A stretch of DNA of 64,000 nucleotides. It comes from JASLQO01 sp002327525. GTDB lineage: Bacteria > Pseudomonadota > Gammaproteobacteria > Pseudomonadales > Azotimanducaceae. Positions within the stretch are counted from its first letter, which is position 1, and each line of letters opens with the position of its first letter. Shown piece after piece: positions 31,987-41,155 of the stretch. The stretch covers positions 1 to 64,000 of the forward strand of contig JASLQO010000003.1 of assembly GCA_030744435.1 (NCBI GenBank), in the 5' to 3' direction. The position numbers were made by a program, and so were the translations under genes. The notes beneath the pieces were generated by a model. It saw only the letters and a list, made by a program, of their open reading frames with translations, was not told where the DNA came from and made no database searches.

Positions 31987-33483
31987 CTACTGCATCGTGG
32001 GTATTATGAATGCCTGGTCGCCGACATTGCCCTTCGGCCAGCGCTGGGTGATGGTCTTCACCTTGGTCCAGAAACGTACACCCTCGGGTCCATGCTGGTT
32101 GGTATCGCCAAACGCGGATCGTTTCCAGCCGCCAAAAGTGTGGTAGCTCATCGGTACCGGAATCGGCACGTTGACACCGACCATGCCAACATTGACCCGT
32201 GCGGCGAACTCGCGGGCGGCCCGCCCGTTGCTGGTAAAAATCGCGGTACCGTTTCCGTACTGATGTTGAGAAGGAAGCGCTGCCGCCTCTTCGAGGCTTT
32301 CTGCCCGCACGACCTGAAGAACCGGTCCAAAGATCTCGTCATTGTATGAGCGCATGTCGGGCGTGACGTTATCGAAGAGGCTCGGACCGATGAAAAAGCC
32401 GTTTTCGTAACCCTGCAGCGTGTGGCCCCGCCCGTCGAGGATGAGGTCTGCACCTTCATCTACGCCCATCTGTATGTAGTTTTCAACACGTTCTTTGTGG
32501 GCCGCGCTCACCACGGGGCCATAGTGCGCATCCGGGTCTGTAGTGATTCCCACCTTGAGTGCGCGTGCGGCTTCGACCATCCGTTCGGTGAACTCATCGC
32601 CGGTCGCCTTGCCCACGGTGACGGCGACGGGCAGCGCCATGCAGCGCTCACCAGCAGAACCGTATGCGGCACCCACGATGTCCTGTACGGCCTGTTCCAT
32701 GTTGGCGTCTGGCATGATGATGCCGTGGTTCTTGGCGCCACCCATGGCCTGGATGCGTTTGCCATTGGCGGTACCGCGCGAATACACATACTGCGCGATG
32801 TCGGAGGAGCCGACGAAGCTGACAGCTTTGATGTCCGGGTGATCGAGAATAGCGTCCACCGCCGTCTTGTCACCGTTCACCACGTTCAGCACACCTGCGG
32901 GCGCACCGGCTTCCATGAACAACTCCGCCAGGCGCTGGGGTACCGATGGGTCTTTCTCGGACGGTTTCAGCACGAATGTGTTGCCGCATGCGGTGGCGAC
33001 GGCGAACATCCACATCGGAATCATCGCCGGGAAGTTGAACGGCGTGATACCGGCTCCCACACCGAGCGGCTGGCGCATGGAGTACACGTCGATACCCGGA
33101 CCGGCGCCCTCTGTGTACTCACCTTTCTGCAGGTGTGGGATGCCACAGGCGAATTCCACGACGTCGATGCCGCGCTGGATATCCCCGGCGGCGTCGGCGA
33201 TCACCTTACCGTGTTCGCTTGACAGCAACTCCGCCAGCTGAGCCATGTTCTGCTCCAGCAAGCCCTTGAAATTGAACAGCACGCGGGCGCGGCGTTGAGG
33301 ATTGGTGCTGGCCCAGTCGGGCAGGGCTTCTTTCGCGGCAGCTACCGCTGCGTTCACTTCCTCCGCGGTAGCGAGCGGCACAGTGGCTTGCACCTCGCCA
33401 GTATTGGGGTTGAAGATCTCGCCGCTGTTACCAGATGTACCCGCGACGGCTTCCCCACCGATGAAATGTCGTACTTCACGCAT
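31987..33483 (-). CDS. mmsA: Methylmalonate-semialdehyde dehydrogenase (CoA-acylating)
   Basis: This 498-residue ALDH-superfamily enzyme converts (methyl)malonate semialdehyde plus CoA and NAD to propionyl- or acetyl-CoA in valine and inositol breakdown. The N-terminus is HFIGGEAVAGTSGNSGEIFN. The cofactor segment contains ITPFNFPAMIPMWMFAVA and LKPSEKDPSVPQRLAELF. The catalytic Cys near residue 285 lies in GSAGERCMALPVAV. FFIGPSLFDNVTPDM and VPIPVPMSYHTFGGWKRSAF are MmsA-specific. ATG 33483 is chosen because homology starts there; the longer frame to 33651 lacks it. The acyl-CoA dehydrogenase downstream has been destroyed. Confidence 0.92.
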   Translation of the reverse strand: MREVRHFIGGEAVAGTSGNSGEIFNPNTGEVQATVPLATAEEVNAAVAAAKEALPDWASTNPQRRARVLFNFKGLLEQNMAQLAELLSSEHGKVIADAAGDIQRGIDVVEFACGIPHLQKGEYTEGAGPGIDVYSMRQPLGVGAGITPFNFPAMIPMWMFAVATACGNTFVLKPSEKDPSVPQRLAELFMEAGAPAGVLNVVNGDKTAVDAILDHPDIKAVSFVGSSDIAQYVYSRGTANGKRIQAMGGAKNHGIIMPDANMEQAVQDIVGAAYGSAGERCMALPVAVTVGKATGDEFTERMVEAARALKVGITTDPDAHYGPVVSAAHKERVENYIQMGVDEGADLILDGRGHTLQGYENGFFIGPSLFDNVTPDMRSYNDEIFGPVLQVVRAESLEEAAALPSQHQYGNGTAIFTSNGRAAREFAARVNVGMVGVNVPIPVPMSYHTFGGWKRSAFGDTNQHGPEGVRFWTKVKTITQRWPKGNVGDQAFIIPTMQ

Positions 33484-33568
33484 GTGCCTGCCCCTGCCCC
33501 CAAGAGTGGCTCCCGATTGGAGCCTGTAAGTGTATTGGCTTAAAAAGCAGTTTTGAACCGATCGATGG

Positions 33569-34873
33569 TCAACCGGGGAGTGCCACAGGTGAACGGTAGC
33601 TCCAGATGTTGGTCTTCCAGATGCCCAGGATGCACAGGGCGAGGGAAACACCCATGGCGGGTATCAGCGCCGGAAGTGTTCCAAACGTCTCGATGATGAA
33701 GCCCAGTACGATGGCGCCAATGGGCGCGCTGCCCATCATGCCGAGCGTGAAGACGGACAGGATGCGGGCGCGAAAGGCTTCTTCAGCCGTCTCCTGGACG
33801 ATGGTGCGTGCCAGTGTGGTGGTGAAACCCATGTTGATACCCCATGCAACGATTGCAGCGAGAAAGACCGGCCAGCTCGGTTCGATCCACAGGACGAACA
33901 ATATCGCGATGCGGCTCAGCTGCATCATCAGGTACAGTCTCCCGGGACGTGTGAACGGCATAAGCCGGTACATCAATACGTTTGCCATCGTCGCACCAGC
34001 GAAAAAAACCGCCATCATGGTGGCGAGCACCGCCGCATCCCCGTCGTAGATGCGTTTGACGATGAAAGGCAGGACAGTCATGAACGCACCGGCGTTGAAG
34101 ATGCTGGAGATGAAGTTGATGACGAGCACGTTGAAGATGGTCCTGTTCCCATAGGTTGCTCTGAAGCCCTCCAGGATGTTGCGGGTCTGCGAACCGTGGG
34201 GCGCGCCCACACCGGGGGACCAAGCATCGATGCGTCGAATCATGAGAGCGGAGAGACCGAGACAGAGCGCCTGAACGCCGAGTACGGTGGTCAGACCGAT
34301 GTGTTCCATCTGACCCGCCAGCACGATGCCTGTGATCTGAACGAGAAAAGCCGCGGCAGTCGAGGCCGACACGCCCTGCTGGATGGCATTGCCTGATACG
34401 CGGCTCAAAATGGCCTGCTGCGCGGGTGTGGAAAACGACATGGCGACACTCATACCGAGGCCCCAGAGCACGACTGACCAGATCGCTATGCCCATGCTCT
34501 GATCCATGGCGATCAGGAAAACCGGGCACAGCGGCGTTATGGCATAGACACCGACGAGCAGGCCGCGTGGGTCTCGCCGGTCAGCGCTGGCGCCGCCCCA
34601 CAACATGAGGAAAATGCCCGGCAGACCCATCAGTGCCTGGAGCAGACCCACGTTGTCGGCCGGCAGCAGCAGCACGCCGATCAGAAGCCAGCTGACCAAC
34701 AACTGCTGCATTGAAAACGCCATGCCGGAGAACGCCGTGCTCTGCAGATAGGCGAGAAATCCCGGGCGATGCCAGACGCCCGCGTGGGGATCAGGGGTTT
34801 TCAAGCGATGGAGTCGAGTTGCGACCAGAGCAGGCCGGTATAGTCTCGTAGCATTCTGGCTGTCATGGCCCAA
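33569..34873 (-). CDS. MFS transporter
   Basis: This 434-residue protein has about 12 hydrophobic segments; the first membrane helix starts near residue 38. The loop after helix 2 reads GGASADRRDPRGLLVGVYA, a degenerate motif A (GxxxDRxGRR). SFSTPAQQAILSRVSGNAIQ in the central region resembles the MFS_3 / enterobactin-exporter-like group. Function is probably efflux of a small molecule. It lies just upstream of mmsA on the same strand with an 85-bp gap, so co-transcription is possible but not evident. Confidence 0.85.
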   Translation of the reverse strand: MGHDSQNATRLYRPALVATRLHRLKTPDPHAGVWHRPGFLAYLQSTAFSGMAFSMQQLLVSWLLIGVLLLPADNVGLLQALMGLPGIFLMLWGGASADRRDPRGLLVGVYAITPLCPVFLIAMDQSMGIAIWSVVLWGLGMSVAMSFSTPAQQAILSRVSGNAIQQGVSASTAAAFLVQITGIVLAGQMEHIGLTTVLGVQALCLGLSALMIRRIDAWSPGVGAPHGSQTRNILEGFRATYGNRTIFNVLVINFISSIFNAGAFMTVLPFIVKRIYDGDAAVLATMMAVFFAGATMANVLMYRLMPFTRPGRLYLMMQLSRIAILFVLWIEPSWPVFLAAIVAWGINMGFTTTLARTIVQETAEEAFRARILSVFTLGMMGSAPIGAIVLGFIIETFGTLPALIPAMGVSLALCILGIWKTNIWSYRSPVALPG

Positions 34874-34948
34874 TGACTCGTTGTCCGGTACAAATTGTAA
34901 TGTGTTCCGCTCCTGCTTGCAGAGGAGTGCCTGCGCACAGGAGTGTGG

Positions 34949-35256
34949 TCAGATGGCCTGCCGCGGACCCATGCGTTTGTGCAGACGCTCGAATCCCCAC
35001 CAGGAAACGGCGCTCAGAAGCGCCGAGAACACGAACACGTAAGCCCCGATTGCATCGAAACCAGGCAACCAGGCACGCGCGTCCCAACCGAGGTAGGCCA
35101 CGATGCCGAGAAACGGCACGAACGCACCGCGAAGTCCAGTGAGTGTGACGTGCGCGCCCATGTAGGCGGACAGGTTCTGCTGATCGGCGAGGTCATTGTG
35201 ACCGAGCTGCCAGGCCAGCGATCCGCCTCCGCGAGCGATGCCCATCACACCGCCGC
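34949..35256 (-). pseudogene. C-terminal fragment of a second MFS-type transporter
   Basis: From about 35256 the minus strand reads GIARGGGSLAWQLGHNDLAD, then LSAYMGAHVTLTGLRGAFVP and a terminal membrane helix ending WWGFERLHKRMGP. This RGGG-LAWxLGHxDF...YMGxHVxLTGxRG pattern is the last quarter of a known class of bacterial MFS proteins. The first three quarters are absent and the upstream frame is meaningless. Lying next to an intact MFS gene, it is a degraded neighbour rather than part of it. Confidence 0.6.
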
Positions 35257-35295
35257 CCGCCGGCACCGGCGCAGAGCATGGCAGGTGAGGGGGCT

Positions 35296-37047
35296 CTACC
35301 GAGTAGTGCCCTGCTTGTTGGCGTAGTGTGCCGCTACGACACCCCATACGGCCTTACGCTCGCCGCGCTCGGAGACGAGCCCCTTGCGATTGAAGTAGTC
35401 CTGAATGCCCGGTAGTGGTCTCTTCGGTGTACGGAAATCCTTGAGAATCCAGGGGGACGTGCCGCGCAGGAAAGGAATGCGGTCCTGCATGGCGAACTGC
35501 GCGCGGTAAACGGCCATCTGATAGTCCTCCGTCCAACGCTCGGTATCCGCGCCCCGGCGTCCGAGAGGTGCATCCGCGCCGAACTCACTCATGATCAGCG
35601 GTTTCTCCACCTCGGAGTCCCAGCGTGCATCCTGCATATCCTCGATTTTCGTGTAGTACCAGCCGAGGTATTGATTGCAGCCCATCACATCGAGTACCTC
35701 GGCGAGCGGATCGTCCATGGTCTGAACGCGAATCGTTCCCTGATCCGATGTTTCCTTGGAAGGACGCATGAACAGGGCGGCTGTGAACATCCGCGTCGGA
35801 TCCAGAGCGCGTCCATGGTTGATCAGGCGCGTTAGGAATGCGGTGCGTGCGTCGCCCACGGGCGTTTCATTGGCCACTGACCAGAGCGCGACGCTGGCCC
35901 GGTTGCGGTCGCGCAGGATGAGTTCTTGCAGCTGGTTTTCTGCATCCGCGTAGGTACCTGGGTTTTCCCAGTCCACGGCCCAGTACACGGGGATCTCCTC
36001 CCAGAGCAGAATCCCCAGCTCATCCGCCACGCGCGCCATGTGGTCGCTGTGTGGATAGTGGGCGAGGCGCGCAAAGTTGCAGCCGAGGTCCTTCACCGTC
36101 TGGAGCAGTGCTCGCGCGTCTGCTTCTGAGTGCGCGCGCCTGGGCTCAGTGAGCGCTTCCTCGTGCAAGCTGATTCCACACAGATGTATGGGCGCGTCGT
36201 TCAGCCGGATCTGATCACCGGTCTGCGCGAGACTGCGGAATCCGATACGGTCGCGGAGGATGTCCTCGCCACATACGAGCTGCACGTCGTGCAGGACGGG
36301 GTTGTCCGGCGACCACAGCGCGCCGGCGAATGGAACGTCCACGACACAGCGGCCGTCATCATCCGGGGTGAAGGTGACCTTCACCGCGCCGATGCTCAGC
36401 TCCACATCCTGCACGGGGCCGTCCAGCCGGATCTCGCCGACGATGCGCTCACCGTTCGTGTCCAGATGCAGAAACCAGTCGCGAACGAAACTCGCCGGTG
36501 TTGCGACCAGAAGCACTTCACGGGTCAGGCCACCGTAGTTCCACCAGTCGCTATCGAGGGTAGGCAGGCGCTCACGACGGCGTTGGTTTTCGACTCGTAC
36601 GACGAGATAGTTGCGTTGATCGATATGGTCCGTGATCTCGAAATCGAACGGCGTGAACCCTCCGCGATGTACTCCCAGGTGCTGACCATTGAGCCATACC
36701 TCGGTTTCGTAGTTCGAGCCTCCGAAGCGCAGGAAATGACGCTCGCCTTCAGGCAGAACAGGCACATCACGCTGGTACCAGAGAGTGCCCTCGTACCACA
36801 GCAGATCATCGCGCTGGGTGTTCCAGTCACCAGGTACGTCCAGCGTGGGTGAGTTGGCGAAGTCGTACTCGGCCGACCAGTGAGTGGCAGGAGAGCGATT
36901 GAGGTGATAGCCGAACGGGTTGGGCTCGCCGAACATGTTTCGGGCGCCGGTCTCGTATGGATCGATGATGATGTGCCAGGGTCCGTCCAGACTCACGCTG
37001 TTGCGCAGATGAGGACTTTGCACGGACAGATCGGACAGAGGCAGCAT
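35296..37047 (-). CDS. Glycoside hydrolase family 2 (beta-glucuronidase-like)
   Basis: This 583-residue cytoplasmic enzyme has no signal peptide. Domain order is a jelly-roll sugar-binding domain (about 1-180: NYETEVWLNGQHLGVHRGGF, WWNYGGLTREVLL), an Ig-like domain (about 180-270) and a TIM barrel (about 270-583) starting LNDAPIHLCGISLHEE. The acid/base Glu is in ALWSVANETPVGD and the nucleophile Glu in LIMSEFGADAPLG. The layout and length match bacterial beta-glucuronidases and related GH2 enzymes. It is probably used to release glycosides or glucuronides imported from outside. Confidence 0.88.
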   Translation of the reverse strand: MLPLSDLSVQSPHLRNSVSLDGPWHIIIDPYETGARNMFGEPNPFGYHLNRSPATHWSAEYDFANSPTLDVPGDWNTQRDDLLWYEGTLWYQRDVPVLPEGERHFLRFGGSNYETEVWLNGQHLGVHRGGFTPFDFEITDHIDQRNYLVVRVENQRRRERLPTLDSDWWNYGGLTREVLLVATPASFVRDWFLHLDTNGERIVGEIRLDGPVQDVELSIGAVKVTFTPDDDGRCVVDVPFAGALWSPDNPVLHDVQLVCGEDILRDRIGFRSLAQTGDQIRLNDAPIHLCGISLHEEALTEPRRAHSEADARALLQTVKDLGCNFARLAHYPHSDHMARVADELGILLWEEIPVYWAVDWENPGTYADAENQLQELILRDRNRASVALWSVANETPVGDARTAFLTRLINHGRALDPTRMFTAALFMRPSKETSDQGTIRVQTMDDPLAEVLDVMGCNQYLGWYYTKIEDMQDARWDSEVEKPLIMSEFGADAPLGRRGADTERWTEDYQMAVYRAQFAMQDRIPFLRGTSPWILKDFRTPKRPLPGIQDYFNRKGLVSERGERKAVWGVVAAHYANKQGTTR

Positions 37048-37288
37048 GACGGACCCCGAGAAACGTGAAATGTCACCATAGCCCCTGGGCTGGCCCTCGG
37101 CCAGCGGGGGATCGCCCCTCGAAACAGGTGCTGCTACCCTCGACTAGTGGGGCTCTGAGAGTCGTCGTACTCGAACCCTCTGTCGATACGAGTGGCTAAT
37201 AGAGGCCGCTCTGGCAGCTGGGCTGGACCTGTTGTCTCAGAGATCGTGAGTATTGCATCCTGCACCTGTGGAGCCCAGGTAGGAGCAC

Positions 37289-38059
37289 ATGTCGAGCATC
37301 GATAACCAGCAGTTGTATCGCGCATGGATCGGCAAGCGCGACGCAGACCGTGTGCCTATCGTAATGATGCACGAGGGGCTGGGGAGTGTCTCACAGTGGC
37401 TTGGCAGCGGTTTCCCACAGACGTTGCACGAGGCGAGCGGACGCGCCGTGTTTCTGTACGATCGGCGCGGATACGGTCGTTCGGTTCCGCGCAACGAACC
37501 CTGGGCAACCGATTTTCTGACAACCGAAGCACTCGATTGGCTGCCGAGGGTGTTGGACAGCGAGGGGATCGACGCGGCGTTGTTTTACGGCCACAGCGAT
37601 GGCGCGACCATCTCGCTGGAGTTTGCGGCGTCCAATCCGGGACGTGCCCTGCGTGTGGTGGCCGAGGCACCCCACACGGTTGTGGAGGAGCGCACCCTGC
37701 AGGGTATTCGTGATCTGCGCACACGATTCTCGCAGGACGGACGGTTGCGCGATGAACTGAGCCGGTATCACGGTGCGGGTGCGGACGCACTTTTTGCCGG
37801 CTGGAGCGGCATGTGGCTTCATCCTGGCTTTAGCGGCTGTGATATTCGTGCAGCGCTCGAATGTCTCGAGGTGCCCGTGATGGTTATTCAGGGGGGCGAG
37901 GATCCCTACGGCAGCGACACCCACATGCGCACTATCGCCGTGCTCAGTCGCGCCCCCGTGGCACAAGTGTGGTTGGCTGATACCGGTCATGCACCCCATC
38001 GCCAATGCGACGCTTGGCTTGATCGCGTGATACGTTTTCTGTCGAACGAGGAGCGCTGA
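37289..38059 (+). CDS. Alpha/beta hydrolase
   Basis: This 256-residue alpha/beta-hydrolase-fold enzyme carries the nucleophile Ser in ALFYGHSDGATISLEFAA, the oxyanion region IVMMHEGLGSVSQWL, the acid in IQGGEDPYGSD and the His in LADTGHAPHRQCDAW. The HEGLG variant of the HG oxyanion motif is common in carbon-carbon hydrolases and esterases of aromatic catabolism. The start ATG 37289 has a GGAG site in GTAGGAGCAC. It stands alone between a divergent GH2 gene and the M20 gene. Substrate unknown. Confidence 0.82.
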   Translation: MSSIDNQQLYRAWIGKRDADRVPIVMMHEGLGSVSQWLGSGFPQTLHEASGRAVFLYDRRGYGRSVPRNEPWATDFLTTEALDWLPRVLDSEGIDAALFYGHSDGATISLEFAASNPGRALRVVAEAPHTVVEERTLQGIRDLRTRFSQDGRLRDELSRYHGAGADALFAGWSGMWLHPGFSGCDIRAALECLEVPVMVIQGGEDPYGSDTHMRTIAVLSRAPVAQVWLADTGHAPHRQCDAWLDRVIRFLSNEER

Positions 38060-38295
38060 CAAACCGCTACGAACTGCTGCCGGAATCTCGGCCGCCGCCG
38101 CGTTTGATGGTGACGTGGCTATATGACATGGCTTTCCTCATACTTTATGCGGGTCCCGGAGGGATCGAAGACGGACACGTACTTTCGGCCGGCCTGAGCC
38201 TCTCATAAGATATTGTGAAGGTCGCACCCATATCGTCAGTATCGTCCGGTTGTCGTGGTGCTTCAGGGTCAAACAGGAAGTTCGAAGAGGGGACA

Positions 38296-39459
38296 ATGGC
38301 GCTGGTAGAAGAGATCGTTGCGGTACAGGAAGAGTTGGCGGCCTGGCGCCGCGACATTCACGCACATCCGGAGTTCGGATTCGAAGAAGCGCGCACCGCG
38401 GATTTCGTGGCCTCCAAGCTAGAGCAATTTGGCGTGACCGTGCACCGAGGCATGGGCAAGACCGGCGTGGTGGGCGTGTTGCGTGTGGGTAACGAAACCG
38501 CCTCCATCGGTCTTCGCGCGGATATGGACGCCTTGCCGATCGTCGAGCAGAACGATTTCGCGCACCGCTCTGCCAATGAGGGATGTATGCATGCATGCGG
38601 TCACGATGGGCACATGGCGATGCTGCTGGGTGCTGCACGCTACCTGTCGCGCACGCGTAACTTCCGCGGTCAGGTCAACTTCATCTTTCAGCCGGCAGAG
38701 GAGGGTATCGGCGGTGCGCGCGCGATGATAGACGACGGGCTGTTTCACGACTTTCCCTGTGACCGCCTATTTGGTATGCACAATGCGCCGGGTATGCCGG
38801 TAGGCCAGTTCGGAGCCACCGCCGGTACGGTGACCGCGGCCGGTGCCTTCTTCGATATCGAAATCGCGGGCACTGGCGCGCACGGAGCGTTCCCGCACGA
38901 GTCGGTAGATCCGGTGATGATCGCGGCCGAACTCGCGCTGTCGCTGCAGACGGTTGTGTCGCGCAATGTTCGTCCAACAGATACGGCCGTGGTATCCGTG
39001 ACGCAGGTACGCTCAGGGGATGCCTACAATGTCATTCCAGCCTCCGCGAGGCTTTCCGGCACCGTGCGCACCTTGTCGATCAAAGTGATGGAACTCATAG
39101 AGCGCCGCCTCATGGAACTCGCCCAGGGCATTGCGCGAGCGCACGGAGGGGTGGCGAGTGTGGACTTCAGAACCGTGTTCCATCCGGTGGTGAATGACGC
39201 TGAGGCGGCATCGGTGGCGGCGGACGTGTGCGATGAATTGGTAGGCGAGGCAAACGTGCACCGCGATCTGCCGGCGGGTACCGGCTCCGAGGATTTTTCC
39301 TTCATGCTGGAAGAGGTTCCAGGCTGTTATCTTCTGCTTGGGAACGGCAATACGTCGCGACCGGTGCACAACCCGAGTTATGACTTCAACGACGATGCGC
39401 TGGCCTATGGGGCGAGTTTCTTCGCCTCGGTGGTGGAATGCGAATTGCCCACCGACTGA
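38296..39459 (+). CDS. M20 family amidohydrolase (IAA-amino-acid / hippurate hydrolase type)
   Basis: This 387-residue metal-dependent amidohydrolase removes an acyl or aryl group from an amino acid. Metal ligands are visible in MHACGHDGHMAMLLG (Cys and His), in IFQPAEEGIGGARAMI (paired Glu) and in GSEDFSFMLEEVPG. The dimerisation domain contains GTGAHGAFPHESVDPV. The start ATG 38296 follows GAAGAGGGGACA; the longer frame to 38215 has no homology. The 235 bp upstream hold only a weak relative of the dispersed repeat (ACACGTACTTTC near 38177). Confidence 0.88.
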   Translation: MALVEEIVAVQEELAAWRRDIHAHPEFGFEEARTADFVASKLEQFGVTVHRGMGKTGVVGVLRVGNETASIGLRADMDALPIVEQNDFAHRSANEGCMHACGHDGHMAMLLGAARYLSRTRNFRGQVNFIFQPAEEGIGGARAMIDDGLFHDFPCDRLFGMHNAPGMPVGQFGATAGTVTAAGAFFDIEIAGTGAHGAFPHESVDPVMIAAELALSLQTVVSRNVRPTDTAVVSVTQVRSGDAYNVIPASARLSGTVRTLSIKVMELIERRLMELAQGIARAHGGVASVDFRTVFHPVVNDAEAASVAADVCDELVGEANVHRDLPAGTGSEDFSFMLEEVPGCYLLLGNGNTSRPVHNPSYDFNDDALAYGASFFASVVECELPTD

Positions 39460-39514
39460 GAAGAGAATGGGCACACGATTCGCGTGCCCGTCAGAGGAGG
39501 AACGAAGCACGCGT

Positions 39515-40261
39515 TCAGTGTTGTCCTATCTGCGTGATGTCGATGTGCGTTGCGCTCGCGCGCCCCGTGAACACGACGGCTTGATCGGAGTCCGGTGCCT
39601 GGTCGATATCGAAGCGCTGTAGACTGTGGTGGTACTGATCCCCGCGTTGTGTAAAACACTGACCGTAAAAGGTATGGCCGAGGCGCGCCCTGACGATGTC
39701 GGTGTCATTCAGATGATCCGGCAGATTGAAGCTCCACGTGGTGGGAGTGTCGAGCCGCTCTACGTATTTCCATATCGAGGGCATCAGAGTGCGCACGTTC
39801 TGTTCCATCCTGGCGAGCGACTCCGGGTTGAACGAACGCTCTGAATTCCACTGCTCATGGTCCTGGTACGTCATCCACTGTGACAGGGCGATGGCGGGGA
39901 TACGCGCGATGTTGGCCTCGAAGCAGGCGCCGAGCGTGCCCGATGCCATGAAGAAGGCGAGTCCGGTGTTGGTGCCGATGTTGATGCCGGAGACCACGAT
40001 GTCCGGCCGCACGTCCATCAGATTGTAGATCGCTAGATTCACACAGTCGGCGGGAGTCCCGGATACCGACCAGGCCGGAGTACCGTGCAGGTCGATACGG
40101 TCGACGTACAACGCTCCGAAGCGGGTCATCGACTTTCCCTTCCAGCTCTGCTCCTGCGCGGGTACGACGACGGTGACCTCGCCGAGTTCTTTCAGGATAC
40201 GAATGGTGAACAGAAACAGCGGCGAATCGTGGCTGTCGTCATTGGTTAGCAGAATGTGCAT
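39515..40261 (-). CDS. surE: SurE-type 5'/3'-nucleotidase
   Basis: This 248-residue metal-dependent phosphatase acts on nucleoside monophosphates. The metal-binding start MHILLTNDDSHDSPLFLFTI contains the ND-D motif. SVSGTPADCVNLAIYNLMD and DIVVSGINIGTNTG carry the other ligands. It lacks the pcm/nlpD/rpoS surroundings of housekeeping surE, so it is probably an accessory copy working on a metabolite of this catabolic region. It lies 100 bp downstream of the GrdB-like gene on the same strand and may be co-transcribed. Confidence 0.88.
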   Translation of the reverse strand: MHILLTNDDSHDSPLFLFTIRILKELGEVTVVVPAQEQSWKGKSMTRFGALYVDRIDLHGTPAWSVSGTPADCVNLAIYNLMDVRPDIVVSGINIGTNTGLAFFMASGTLGACFEANIARIPAIALSQWMTYQDHEQWNSERSFNPESLARMEQNVRTLMPSIWKYVERLDTPTTWSFNLPDHLNDTDIVRARLGHTFYGQCFTQRGDQYHHSLQRFDIDQAPDSDQAVVFTGRASATHIDITQIGQH

Positions 40262-40360
40262 GGGCGCTCCGGCAAAACCGATAGCCTACCTGATTCGGTG
40301 CCGTAACAACCCTGCCTCCGGTTCCACATGCAGATTGGCGACTATTGGGACGGGAACAAG

Positions 40361-41155
40361 CTAGCCGGCGCGCCGTCCTGCCGGTAGAAACCGGAACGGC
40401 GTTTCCCAGTTGGTCGGGTACTCCACCATGGTGCCGCCTTCTCCGACCGTGTAGATGAGCGACAGTGCGGTGCGTAGAATTTCCATCTGCATGCTGCGAT
40501 CTCCCGGCGCTCCGAAGTTGTTGCCCATCGGGTGATTGACGAACAGGCATCGTGGCGGGTTGACCAGCGATGCCAGATCACGCCCGGTTGCCACGTACGT
40601 GGTGGCGATGCCGCGTTCCTCAAGTAATCTGCAGACCAGACCCACGGTCTGGTGATCCAGCGGTCAGCTGGGTGCTGCGATCAGTATGTCGACACCATCT
40701 CTCTCCAGCTCTTCGGCGAACGCGGGGCCGGATTCCTCGAGCACCTTCGAGCGGTTGTAGATGCGACCCATGAATCCACTCCAGAGTCGATTCGCCAGGG
40801 CGCCGATTTCACCGTCTTCCGCTAGTTCGCGCAGGCGTTGCAGCGGAAAGATGCAATTGATGTCGCGGTCGGCGTCCGTGTGATCGTAGTAGCTGTCGTG
40901 GATCTGAAAATCGTCTTCGGGTGTGCCATTGGCGACTTCGTCCAGGCGATGGTCATTGCGGGCATCGGGATCGAACGGCAATTCACATGTGCGAGATACA
41001 CCCCCGGAGGTGAGGAGACTGACAGTGCACTCGTTCAGGGGTCTGTCCAGGCGATACAAAGGTGCCGAGTCGTTTATCGTCCACTGATAAGGGGGGTGGC
41101 CGAGAGAACCGTAATACTCGTTCAGTTCGTCTACGTACTTGATGGGTTGGTTCAT
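40361..41155 (-). CDS. GrdB-like (glycine/sarcosine/betaine reductase B family) candidate selenoprotein with in-frame UGA
   Basis: The frame runs from ATG 41155 through 163 codons to TGA (plus-strand 40664-40666), then stays open for 100 more codons to a stop at 40361. Sequence on both sides belongs to one protein: before it, EELERDGVDILIAAPS; after it, PLDHQTVGLVCRLLEERGI, then PPRCLFVNHPMGNNFGAPGD and a C-terminus ending WETPF. In Cys homologues this site is the first Cys of a CPxC-like motif, so the UGA lies at the redox position (Sec164). A SECIS-like hairpin follows. It overlaps the upstream methyltransferase by four bases. A nonsense mutation giving a truncated pseudogene is the alternative. 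Confidence 0.7.
40635..40653 (-). promoter_or_regulatory. SECIS-like hairpin after the in-frame UGA
   Basis: In the transcript ACCAGACC pairs perfectly with GGUCUGGU (8 bp) around a GUG loop. The loop begins 18 nt after the UGA and its first base is G. Bacterial SECIS elements lie within the coding region just after the UGA, with the apical loop roughly 16-37 nt away and a G near the loop start, so position and form fit. The stem encodes conserved residues, so partial coincidence is possible. Confidence 0.6.
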
